DNA from: Streptomyces sp. G44
GTDB taxonomy: Bacteria; Actinomycetota; Actinomycetes; Streptomycetales; Streptomycetaceae
Reading direction: 5' to 3'
Length of the DNA stretch: 34,643 nt
NCBI RefSeq assembly: GCF_016905445.1
Contig: NZ_JAFEXF010000067.1
Span: 1-34,643, forward strand
This document shows, piece by piece, positions 8,748 through 15,687 of the stretch (the stretch's first letter is position 1; each line of letters starts with the position of its first letter). The notes under the pieces were generated by a model that was not told where the DNA came from, did no database searches, and saw only the letters and a program-made list of their open reading frames with translations. Made by a program: the position numbers and the translations under genes.

Positions 8748-9776
8748 TCAGCCTTCCTGTCCCTGGAGTGTGCGATGGCCGTGCTCGATGAAGACCGGGA
8801 CCAGTTCGCCGATCCGGTCGAAGCCCGCGCCCACCGTCTGGCCGAGCGTGTAGCGGTAGTGGATGCCCTCCAGGATCACCGCGAGCTTGAACCAGGCGAA
8901 GGCGGTGTACCAGGAGACCGAGGAGACGTCGCGCCCCGAGCGCGCGGCGTACCGTTCGATCAGCTCGGCCGGGTCGGGGTGGCCGGGCGCGCCCGCCGTG
9001 GTGCTGACGGGGGAGTCGGGCACCTCCAGCCTCGCGCTGTACATCGCGAGCAGGCCGAGGTCGGTGAGGGGATCGCCGAGCGTGGACATCTCCCAGTCGA
9101 GGACGGCCTTGATCCGGTCGTCCTCGCCGATCAGGGCGTTGTCCAGGCGGTAGTCGCCGTGGACGACGGCCGGCGCGGGCGAGGCGGGCAGGGAGCGCCC
9201 GAGCGCCGCGTGCAGCTCGTCGACGCCGGCGAGGTCGCGGTTGCGGGATGCGTCCAGTTGCTTGCCCCAGCGGCGCAGCTGCCGGTCGAGGAAGCCCTCG
9301 GGGCGCCCGAAGTCGCCGAGGCCGACCGCCCGCGGGTCCACCGCGTGCAGGTCCACGAGCGTGTCGACGAGGCCGAGCACCGCGGCGCGGGTGCGCTCGG
9401 GGCCGAGGGGCGCGAGCTCCTCCGCGGTGCGGTACGGCGTGCCGTCCACGAACTCCATGACGTAGAACGGCGCGCCCATGACGGTGTCGTCGTCGCACAG
9501 CAGCACGGGGGCGGGCACCGGCACGTCCGTGGGGTGCAGCGCCTCGATCACCCGGTGCTCGCGCTTCATGTCGTGCGCGGTGGCCAGCACGTGGCCCAGC
9601 GGGGGCCGCCGCACGACCCAGCGCGCGGCGCCGTCGGTCACGGCGTACGTGAGGTTGGACCGGCCGCCCTCGATGAGCCGGGCGGTGAGCGGCCCGCCCA
9701 CCAGGCCCGGCCGCTCGCGGTCGAGGTGGCCGCGCAACTGGTCGAGGTCGAGGCCCGGCGGATGGTCTGCGCTCAT
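8748..9776 (-). CDS. APH-like phosphotransferase (ACAD10/11 or LvaA-like kinase)
   Basis: This 342-residue kinase-fold protein has a glycine-rich loop (GGRSNLTY, 37-44) and hinge VMEFVDG (106-112). The catalytic loop HGDYRLDN (206-213) contains Asp208 and Asn213, and the metal-binding DWE starts at Asp227. The following STLGDPLTDLG is typical of this branch of the aminoglycoside-phosphotransferase superfamily. Members beside acyl-CoA dehydrogenases are known or suspected to phosphorylate 4-hydroxyacyl-CoAs (LvaA of Pseudomonas putida, the N-terminal half of human ACAD11) rather than antibiotics. AGGAGC precedes the ATG. It is first in a two-gene operon with the dehydrogenase, and a strong palindrome lies 41 bases upstream. 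Antibiotic resistance is unlikely in this context. Confidence 0.88.
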   Translation of the reverse strand: MSADHPPGLDLDQLRGHLDRERPGLVGGPLTARLIEGGRSNLTYAVTDGAARWVVRRPPLGHVLATAHDMKREHRVIEALHPTDVPVPAPVLLCDDDTVMGAPFYVMEFVDGTPYRTAEELAPLGPERTRAAVLGLVDTLVDLHAVDPRAVGLGDFGRPEGFLDRQLRRWGKQLDASRNRDLAGVDELHAALGRSLPASPAPAVVHGDYRLDNALIGEDDRIKAVLDWEMSTLGDPLTDLGLLAMYSARLEVPDSPVSTTAGAPGHPDPAELIERYAARSGRDVSSVSWYTAFAWFKLAVILEGIHYRYTLGQTVGAGFDRIGELVPVFIEHGHRTLQGQEG

Positions 9777-9817
9777 CTTCGCTCCTGATCGGCGTGGCGG
9801 TGGCGTGCCACCCCATG

Positions 9818-9835
9818 ATGCCGACCAGTCGGTAT
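9818..9835 (-). promoter_or_regulatory. Candidate TetR operator upstream of kinase/acyl-CoA dehydrogenase operon
   Basis: The plus strand reads ATGCCGACCAGTCGGTAT, with 7 of 9 base pairs symmetric. On the coding strand of the kinase the first 12 bases, ATACCGACTGGT, equal those of the site at 4194-4211. It ends 41 bases before the kinase ATG, a typical promoter position. Confidence 0.65.
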
Positions 9836-9855
9836 GCCGTCCAGAGCGGAAAACG

Positions 9856-9887
9856 CCCCTTGAGGGCCGGGATGCCCCCTCAAGGGG
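9856..9887 (-). terminator. Terminator of the histidine-rich gene
   Basis: The inverted repeat CCCCTTGAGGG / CCCTCAAGGGG is 11 bp with a 10-base loop. Read on the minus strand it is followed by CGTTTTCC, as in an intrinsic terminator. It lies 24 bases beyond the histidine-rich gene's stop and before the kinase promoter. Confidence 0.65.
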
Positions 9888-9910
9888 TGCCGGGGCCGGG
9901 CGGTGACGGA

Positions 9911-10207
9911 CTAGTGGTCGTCCCAGTGCCCGTCGTGGGCGGCGTGCCGGTGTCCGTCGTGCACGTAGTCGACGTGGTCGCCGTGGAGGACGGAGTCGTG
10001 GCCGCAGCCGTCACCGTGCTGGTGGTCATGGCCCTGGTGGGCGACGTGGCCGGCCGGCTCGCACTCGTCGTAGTGGTCGGTGTGGCGGCGGTGCATGTGG
10101 CCGTCGTGCGCGTAGTCGACGTGGTCGCCGTGCGGCACCTCGGGATGGCCGCAGGCCGGGCCGTGGATGTGGTCGTGCACCGGGTGTTCGTGGTGGAGCG
10201 TGGTCAT
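9911..10207 (-). CDS. Histidine-rich putative metal-binding protein with internal duplication
   Basis: This 98-residue protein has 28 histidines, many Asp/Glu and three Cys. Two similar halves each carry CGH-xxV-xHGDHVDY-xHDGH-xHxxH, centred near residues 20-42 and 68-95, with a linker containing DECEP. The composition suggests binding of zinc, nickel or copper, as a buffer, store or donor. No signal peptide or membrane segment is visible, so it should be cytoplasmic. I chose ATG at 10207 because AAGG lies 8 bases upstream; the GTG three codons earlier overlaps that ribosome site. A TAGCCT box at 10254-10259 (minus strand) may be its -10. No Zur-like box was seen. It has its own terminator, so it is likely monocistronic. 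Confidence 0.75.
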   Translation of the reverse strand: MTTLHHEHPVHDHIHGPACGHPEVPHGDHVDYAHDGHMHRRHTDHYDECEPAGHVAHQGHDHQHGDGCGHDSVLHGDHVDYVHDGHRHAAHDGHWDDH

Positions 10208-10370
10208 GACGCGCACCTTCTGTGATTCCGGGTTCCGGGAGGCTGACTCTCTCAGGCTAGCCCTCGATGCCCCGTTTATTCCTTTATGCCAGTCTGGCGA
10301 TGTTTCCCCGACCTCCGCGCAGGTGACCCGTGCGGGTGTTCAGTGAAAGCGACCCGACGAAGGCGACCCC

Positions 10371-11306
10371 ATGAAGGCGATCAGCTACAACGGCTACGGC
10401 GGACCCGACGTCCTCGAGTACGGCGAGGTGCGCGACCCCAAGGTCGGCCCCGACTCCGTCCTGGTGAAGGTGCGGGCCGCGGCCGTGAACCCCGTCGACT
10501 GGAAGTGCCGCGAGGGACACCTCGACGGCCTCCTCGACCCCGTCTTCCCGGTGATCCCGGGCTGGGACGTCGCGGGAGTGGTGGTGCGACCGGGCGCGTC
10601 CGCACCGGAGTTCGCGGTCGGCGACGAGGTCATCGGCTACGTACGCGAGGACTTCCTCTCCCGCGGCACCTTCGCGGAGTACGTCGCCGCGCCCGTGCGC
10701 ACCCTCGCCCCCAAGCCGCGCAACCTCAGCTTCGAGGAGGCCGCGGGGCTGCCGCTCGCCGGACTCACCGCCTACCAGGTGATGGTCAAGGCGCTCCAGG
10801 TCAAGGACGGCGACACCGTCCTGGTGCACGCGGCGGCCGGTGGCGTCGGCTCCCTCGCCGTGCAGCTGGGGCGGCACGCGGGCGCCCGCGTCATCGGCAC
10901 GGCCGGCGAACGCAACCACGACTTCCTGCGGGAGCTGGGCGCCGAGCCCGTGACGTACGGGGAGGGACTGGTCGACCGGGTCCGCGCGCTCGCCCCGGAG
11001 GGGGTCGACGCGGCCTTCGACACGGTCGGCGGCGACACCCTCAAGGCGTCCGCCGAACTCCTCGCGAGCGGCGGCCGGCTGGCGTCCATCGCGGACGGCG
11101 GGGTGCTCGGTCTCGGCGGCCACTACTGCTTCGTCCGCCCCGACGCCGCGGACCTGCTGCGCCTCACCGAACTCGCGGAACAGGGCGTGGTGACGGTCCA
11201 CGTGGACAGGACGTTCCCCCTGGAGCGGGCCGCCGACGCCCACCGGCTGAGCGAGGAGGGCCGTACGCGCGGCAAGATCGTCGTGACGGTGGGCGGGGAG
11301 GACTGA
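10371..11306 (+). CDS. NADP-dependent oxidoreductase, quinone-oxidoreductase-like (medium-chain, zinc-less)
   Basis: This 311-residue protein is an alcohol-dehydrogenase-like GroES domain (residues 1-120) followed by a Rossmann domain with HAAAGGVG (153-160). The usual catalytic zinc ligands are absent (AAAVNPVDWKCREG, no Cys-His pair), and there is no structural-zinc cysteine cluster. That places it with zeta-crystallin/quinone reductases that reduce quinones or activated enones with NAD(P)H. GAAGG lies about 8 bases before the ATG. It is convergent with the DUF202 pair (35-base gap), with a GGCCG/CGGCC hairpin in the gap. It diverges from the histidine-rich gene across about 160 bases. The substrate is unknown. 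Confidence 0.88.
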   Translation: MKAISYNGYGGPDVLEYGEVRDPKVGPDSVLVKVRAAAVNPVDWKCREGHLDGLLDPVFPVIPGWDVAGVVVRPGASAPEFAVGDEVIGYVREDFLSRGTFAEYVAAPVRTLAPKPRNLSFEEAAGLPLAGLTAYQVMVKALQVKDGDTVLVHAAAGGVGSLAVQLGRHAGARVIGTAGERNHDFLRELGAEPVTYGEGLVDRVRALAPEGVDAAFDTVGGDTLKASAELLASGGRLASIADGGVLGLGGHYCFVRPDAADLLRLTELAEQGVVTVHVDRTFPLERAADAHRLSEEGRTRGKIVVTVGGED

Positions 11307-11341
11307 GCGGACGCCGGAGGCCGCCTTCCTCTCGGCCGCGG

Positions 11342-11665
11342 TCAGACGACCATGGCCGCCGCGCACCCCGCCAGCGCCACGGTGCACAGTGCCGCCGTCC
11401 ACGCGCCGCGCACGGTCAGCGTCCGCGGATGGCGGCAGGTGAGCGCGACCATCCTGCGGTGGGCGGCCGTGAGGAAGCCGAGCCAGAGCAGCAGGCACAG
11501 GGCGCAGGCCAGGACGCCGGTGGCGGTGGGGCCGCGGTGCAGCACCGCGCGGGCGGCGAGGACCGCCGCCACCGTGCAGGACAGCGTCGTGCGCCGCCAC
11601 GCGAGGCGCGTCCGCTCCGGCTGGAGCCCGGGGTCGCGCTCGGGCTCGGGGTCCGGCCCGCTCAC
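11342..11665 (-). CDS. DUF202 family membrane protein (second of pair)
   Basis: This 107-residue protein has a short acidic, proline-rich N-terminus, then the DUF202 signature (QPERTRLAWRRTTLSCTVAAVL, about residues 15-36) and three hydrophobic segments. It is likely an integral membrane protein of unknown function. The GTG start overlaps the TGA of the upstream DUF202 gene as GTGA, which fixes the start and implies coupled translation. The paired arrangement suggests the two small proteins act together, for example as a heteromeric membrane complex; this is inference. Confidence 0.85.
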   Translation of the reverse strand: MSGPDPEPERDPGLQPERTRLAWRRTTLSCTVAAVLAARAVLHRGPTATGVLACALCLLLWLGFLTAAHRRMVALTCRHPRTLTVRGAWTAALCTVALAGCAAAMVV

Positions 11666-12054
11666 CCCTCCCACCCGAAGAGCACGACGACCACCATGGC
11701 GAGCGCCACCCCGGCGACCACCAGGCTCAGTACCGTCGGGAAGCGGCCGGCGGGCAGGTCCTCGCCGCGCCGCATGGCCCGCTCGCACCGCACCCAGTGG
11801 CTGACCGCCCGCAGCGAGCACAGGACGCCCGCGCCGAGCAGCGCGAGCGCAAGACCGATCCGCCAGCCCCAGCGCAGGTCCGGCAGGAACTGGTCCACGG
11901 CGAAGCCGCCGCCGATCAGCGCGAGCGCGGTGCGCAGCCAGGCCAGGAAGGTGCGTTCGTTGGCGAGCGAGAAGCGGTAGTCGGGGGTGTCGCCCTCCTC
12001 ACGGACGCGTTCGGGCGCGAACCACAGCCTCAGACTCCGTACGAAATTGCTCAC
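11662..12054 (-). CDS. DUF202 family membrane protein, YidH-like (first of pair)
   Basis: This 130-residue protein has a basic N-terminus and then the family signature FSLANERTFLAWLRTALALI (about 29-48). A GGGFAVDQF segment and two more transmembrane helices follow. YidH-type DUF202 proteins are three-helix inner-membrane proteins of unknown function. The start at GTG 12054 gives the expected N-terminus just ahead of the signature, but its ribosome site is weak. Its stop overlaps the start of the second DUF202 gene. The Nudix gene lies 35 bases upstream on the same strand, so the three may form one transcript. Confidence 0.85.
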   Translation of the reverse strand: MSNFVRSLRLWFAPERVREEGDTPDYRFSLANERTFLAWLRTALALIGGGFAVDQFLPDLRWGWRIGLALALLGAGVLCSLRAVSHWVRCERAMRRGEDLPAGRFPTVLSLVVAGVALAMVVVVLFGWEG

Positions 12055-12089
12055 CGCCGCACCATAAGCCGTGCCCAGGGGCGGGGCGA

Positions 12090-12635
12090 TCAGCTCGCGC
12101 GGAAGGCCCTGAGCCGGTGGTGGGCGGCGAGCCCGTCCGGCACCCACTCCCACTCCGCCAGCCGCCGCTCCAGCTCGTCGTCGGTGAGGAAGGCGTGCCA
12201 GGCGACCTCCTCGGCCTGCGGGTTCACCGGCGTCTCGCAGCGCACTTCGTAGAGGTACGCCCACCAGGACTTCCCGGCGCCGTCGTCGAAGAGGAAGGTG
12301 AACAGCGGGGTCGGTCGCGGCAGATCCCGGACCCCGAGCTCCTCCCGCGCCTCGCGCAGGGCCGCGTCGTCGCAGTCCTCCCCGGCCCCGACCACGCCGC
12401 CCACGAACATGTCGTACAGGGAGGGGAAGACCAGCTTCGTCGCCGTGCGGCGGTGCACGAAGACGCGCCCCTGGGCGTCGCGTGCCTCGATGAACACGCA
12501 GCGGTGGCGCAGCCCGCGCGCGTACACCTCACCGCGCGGGGCCTCGCCGACGACCTCGTCGTTCTCGTCGACGACGGCCAGGATCTCCGCACGGGGGTCG
12601 GGCAGCGGCCCGTTGTCGCTCGTCATACCGGCCAT
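12090..12635 (-). CDS. Nudix hydrolase
   Basis: This 181-residue protein has a complete Nudix box from Gly80, with spacing GX5E-X7-REUXEEXGU (GVVGAGEDCDDAALREAREE, then LG). It also has an N-terminal ILAVVDENDEVVGEAPR segment typical of the YfcD/isopentenyl-diphosphate-isomerase-like branch. It probably hydrolyses a nucleoside-diphosphate-linked or other pyrophosphate substrate using the box glutamates to bind magnesium. The exact substrate is unknown. The first ATG (12635) has GAGG only 4 bases upstream; the ATG at 12626 is an alternative. The DUF202 pair follows on the same strand. Confidence 0.9.
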   Translation of the reverse strand: MAGMTSDNGPLPDPRAEILAVVDENDEVVGEAPRGEVYARGLRHRCVFIEARDAQGRVFVHRRTATKLVFPSLYDMFVGGVVGAGEDCDDAALREAREELGVRDLPRPTPLFTFLFDDGAGKSWWAYLYEVRCETPVNPQAEEVAWHAFLTDDELERRLAEWEWVPDGLAAHHRLRAFRAS

Positions 12636-12641
12636 CCAACC

Positions 12642-12741
12642 TCACCGGCCCATGACGTGCCGCACCGTGGGTCCGGCCGTCCGGCCGCCGTCGACGGCGA
12701 GCTCCGCGCCCGTCACGCGTCCGTCGATCAACTTCCCTCGT
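12642..12741 (-). pseudogene. C-terminal remnant of a lost SDR gene
   Basis: Read on the minus strand, this stretch gives VTGAELAVDGGRTAGPTVRH then VMGR and a stop at 12642-12644. That is a textbook C-terminus of a short-chain dehydrogenase of the 3-oxoacyl/hydroxysteroid type. No coding match continues upstream beyond about 12741, and no start codon, Rossmann motif or YxxxK is present. A 15-base near-repeat (TGACGTGCSGCACCG) at 12653-12667 and 12751-12765 brackets it, a possible scar of recombination. It lies between the Nudix gene and the flavin dehydrogenase. Confidence 0.65.
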
Positions 12742-12826
12742 CCGGCCTGTTGACGTGCGGCACCGGGCTGCCCAGGATCTGACCCACCGGTAACTTCGCG
12801 GGCCCCTGTCGAGGAGGACGACCCCC

Positions 12827-14482
12827 ATGGCGTACGACGCAGATGTGATCGTGATCGGGGCGGGGCTCGCCGGACTCGCGGCCACCGCGGAACTCGTCGA
12901 CGCGGGCCGCCGGGTCGTCCTCGTCGACCAGGAGCCCGAGCAGTCCCTCGGCGGCCAGGCCCACTGGTCCTTCGGCGGGCTGTTCTTCGTGGACTCGCCC
13001 GAGCAGCGGCGGCTGCGCATCAAGGACTCCCACGCGCTCGCCCTCCAGGACTGGATGGGCACCGCCGGGTTCGACCGCCCGGAGGACCACTGGCCGCGCA
13101 AGTGGGCCGAGGCGTACGTCGACTTCGCGGCCGGCGAGAAGCGGTCGTGGCTGCACGGACAGGGCGTGCGGTTCTTCCCCGTCGTCGGCTGGGCCGAGCG
13201 CGGCGGATACGACGCCCAGGGCCACGGCAACTCCGTGCCGCGCTTCCACATCACCTGGGGCACGGGCCCGGGGCTGCTCGCGCCGTTCGTGCGGCGGGTG
13301 CGCGCGGGGGTGGCGCGCGGCCTCGTCGAGCTGCGGTTCCGCCACCGCGTCACCGGCCTGAGCCGCAGCGCGGGCACCGTCGACACCGTCACCGGCGAGA
13401 TCCTGGAACCGTCCGGCGTTGAGCGGGGCAGGGCCAGCAGCCGCGAGGTGACGGGCACCTTCGAACTGCGCGCCCAGGCCGTCGTCGTGACCTCGGGCGG
13501 CATCGGCGGCAACCACGACCTCGTCCGCGCCAACTGGCCGGAACGGCTCGGCACCCCGCCGAAGAAGATGATCTCCGGGGTGCCCGCGCACGTGGACGGC
13601 AAGATGCTCGGCATCACCGAGGCCGCCGGAGCGCACCTCATCAACCGCGACCGCATGTGGCACTACACCGAGGGCATCGAGAACTGGAACCCCATCTGGG
13701 AGCGGCACGGCATCCGCATCCTGCCGGGCCCCTCGTCCCTGTGGCTGGACGCGCGCGGCGACCGCCTGCCCGTGCCCCTCTTCCCCGGCTTCGACACCCT
13801 CGGCACGCTGCACCACATCATGAGCACCGGCTACGACCACACGTGGTTCGTGCTCAACCGGCGCGTCATCGGCAAGGAGTTCACCCTCAGCGGCTCCGAG
13901 CAGAATCCCGACCTGACCGGCAAGTCGGTGCGCGGCGTCATCGACCGCGCGCGGGCGGACGTGCCCGGCCCCGTCAAGGCGTTCATGGACCACGGCGTCG
14001 ACTTCGTCGTCGAGAAGGACCTCGGCGCCCTCGTGCGCGGCATGAACGCGCTCACCGAGGAACCCCTGATCGACGAGGCCGCCCTGCGCCGCACCCTCGC
14101 CGCGCGCGACCGCGAGATCGCCAACCCCTTCACCAAGGACCTCCAGGTCACGGCCATCCGCGGCGCCCGCAAGTTCCTCGGCGACCGCCTCATCCGGGCC
14201 GTCGCCCCGCACCGCCTGCTCGATCCCGCGGCCGGTCCGCTCATCGCCGTACGCCTCAACATCCTCACCCGCAAGACACTCGGCGGCCTGGAGACCGACC
14301 TCTCCTCCCGCGTCCTGACCGAGGGTGGCGAGCCCCTGCCGGGCGTGTACGCGGCCGGGGAGGCCGCCGGGTTCGGCGGCGGGGGAGTGCACGGCTACCG
14401 CTCGCTCGAAGGCACCTTCCTCGGCGGCTGCCTCTTCTCGGGACGGGCGGCGGGCCGTGCCGCCGCCCGCGACGTGAAGTGA
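12827..14482 (+). CDS. FAD-binding dehydrogenase (fumarate reductase/3-ketosteroid dehydrogenase-like flavoprotein)
   Basis: This 551-residue enzyme has the N-terminal dinucleotide-binding VIVIGAGLAGLAATAELVDA (8-27) and an acidic end of strand 2 (LVDQEP). A middle substrate domain (TSGGIGGNHDLVRANWPERL, MWHYTEGIENW) follows. The C-terminal FAD closure is LPGVYAAGEAAGFGGGGVHG and then SLEGTFLGGCLFSGRAAG. It belongs to a family usually annotated simply as FAD-binding dehydrogenase, related to the fumarate reductase flavoprotein and ketosteroid dehydrogenase. The substrate is unknown; an enoate or steroid-like double-bond reaction is likely. A strong GGAGG precedes the ATG. It probably forms its own transcription unit. 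Confidence 0.9.
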   Translation: MAYDADVIVIGAGLAGLAATAELVDAGRRVVLVDQEPEQSLGGQAHWSFGGLFFVDSPEQRRLRIKDSHALALQDWMGTAGFDRPEDHWPRKWAEAYVDFAAGEKRSWLHGQGVRFFPVVGWAERGGYDAQGHGNSVPRFHITWGTGPGLLAPFVRRVRAGVARGLVELRFRHRVTGLSRSAGTVDTVTGEILEPSGVERGRASSREVTGTFELRAQAVVVTSGGIGGNHDLVRANWPERLGTPPKKMISGVPAHVDGKMLGITEAAGAHLINRDRMWHYTEGIENWNPIWERHGIRILPGPSSLWLDARGDRLPVPLFPGFDTLGTLHHIMSTGYDHTWFVLNRRVIGKEFTLSGSEQNPDLTGKSVRGVIDRARADVPGPVKAFMDHGVDFVVEKDLGALVRGMNALTEEPLIDEAALRRTLAARDREIANPFTKDLQVTAIRGARKFLGDRLIRAVAPHRLLDPAAGPLIAVRLNILTRKTLGGLETDLSSRVLTEGGEPLPGVYAAGEAAGFGGGGVHGYRSLEGTFLGGCLFSGRAAGRAAARDVK

Positions 14483-14483
14483 G

Positions 14484-14528
14484 CACCTTGTCGCCTGAGA
14501 CGAGTCGTCGCAGGTGAGAGACGAAGTG
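14484..14528. promoter_or_regulatory. Nested palindrome after the flavin dehydrogenase gene
   Basis: CCTGAGACGA (14494-14503) and TCGTCGCAGG (14505-14514) match as inverted arms at 9 of 10 positions around one base. Outer arms CACCTTGTC (14485-14493) and GACGAAGTG (14520-14528) extend it. It could be the terminator of the upstream gene or an operator for the downstream gene. TTGACG at 14576-14581 is a possible -35 for the next gene. Confidence 0.4.
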
Positions 14529-14652
14529 CGCGGATCCTGAAACGAGTTGGTGAAGGAGCGAAGGGTAACCTGGCCTTGACGTGGACTGGTGCCTACCGGT
14601 TTGCTGTGCGTGATCATCCGTACGCGAGCCGCGCCGGGGAGGAAGTCCCGCG

Positions 14653-15618
14653 GTGTCACCACCCCCACCCCCACTGGGCCGTTCCCGCAAGAAGAGGGCC
14701 GCGGCACACGCCTTCGACGCCGCACTCGGCGACACCGAACTCGTGCTCGCCCGCACCGCGTTGGCCCAGGGCCGCTGGATCGAGGTGCGCGCGCTGCTCG
14801 CCGCCACCGGCGACGACTGGGACCGCAGGGGCCACCGCTTCGACGTCCTCGCACAGGAACCCGCCACCGCCGCCTGGGCCCGCGACTGGCGGCTCGTGGA
14901 ACCGGAGAGCTACGACGCCGAGATGCTGCTCGCCTTCGCCGCCGTGCACAGGGCGCTGCGCGGCAAGGAGCGCGCGGACACGGCACGCGCCCTGTGCCGC
15001 GAGGCGGCAGGGCGCGTCCCCGCCGACCCGACACCCTGGCACGCGCTGCTCCTGCTCGAACGCTCACTGGGCCGCGAGGAGGACGTCGTACGCCTCTTCG
15101 ACGAGGTCCGCCACCGCCACCCCGAGCACCACCACGCCCACCACCTGATGGTGGCCCGGCTCGCCGAGCGGCGGCCGGGCGCCGGCCAGGACCCGCTGCA
15201 CGAGGTCTACGACTTCGCCTCGTGGGCGGCCGAACAGGTGCCCGCCGACTCGCCGTTGGCGGTCCTGCCGGTCGTCGCGCACACCGAGCGCTACCGCGTC
15301 CTCGCCGCCGCGGGCATGGAACCGGCCGACCCCATGGCGGCCACGCACTGGTCCGGCCGCCGCGCCCGCGGCGTCATGAAGGCCGCCTTCGACTGGTGGC
15401 TGGAGTGGGAGACGCCCGACGAGCCGGCCCACCCGCGCTGCCACGTCGACCTCAACTTCCTGGCCCACGCGAAGTCCTGTGAGGGCAGGGCCGCCGAGGC
15501 CGCCGCGCTCTTCCACCGCATCGGACGGCACGCCACCCCGGCCCCCTGGTCCTACCCGGACCGCAACCCGCACGAAGCGTTCACCGCCGCGCGCGCCACC
15601 GCGCTCGGCTCCGCCTGA
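14653..15618 (+). CDS. Conserved protein of unknown function, helical, TPR-like
   Basis: This 321-residue soluble protein has a proline-rich start (PPPPPLGRSRKKR) followed by alanine- and leucine-rich helices, such as LVLARTALAQGRWIEVRALL, ALCREAAGRVPADPTPWHAL and CHVDLNFLAHAKSCEGRAAE. The spacing resembles tetratricopeptide helical pairs, but no clean TPR consensus repeats. No catalytic motif is recognised. The GTG start follows GGGGAGG by 11 bases. An APC permease gene begins 69 bases after it on the same strand, so co-transcription is possible. I recognise the general type from Streptomyces genomes but not a function. Confidence 0.8.
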   Translation: MSPPPPPLGRSRKKRAAAHAFDAALGDTELVLARTALAQGRWIEVRALLAATGDDWDRRGHRFDVLAQEPATAAWARDWRLVEPESYDAEMLLAFAAVHRALRGKERADTARALCREAAGRVPADPTPWHALLLLERSLGREEDVVRLFDEVRHRHPEHHHAHHLMVARLAERRPGAGQDPLHEVYDFASWAAEQVPADSPLAVLPVVAHTERYRVLAAAGMEPADPMAATHWSGRRARGVMKAAFDWWLEWETPDEPAHPRCHVDLNFLAHAKSCEGRAAEAAALFHRIGRHATPAPWSYPDRNPHEAFTAARATALGSA

Positions 15619-15687
15619 GCACTGGAACACACCTCCGACGCAGGACGCACGCCTGAACATCCGTACCCCCGAAAGGACGACCGCGCC

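Noticed and set aside
8748..9776. Aminoglycoside resistance gene
   Set aside because: The fold is APH-like, but the gene is coupled to an ACAD10/11-type dehydrogenase and has the GDPLTDLG pattern of that branch, so an acyl-CoA kinase role is more likely.
12728..15067. Very long open frame (about 780 codons) on the minus strand opposite the flavin dehydrogenase
   Set aside because: It is a shadow of high-GC codon bias; the plus strand encodes a recognisable flavoprotein with a strong ribosome site, and the minus product is low-complexity Arg/Gly/Ala sequence.
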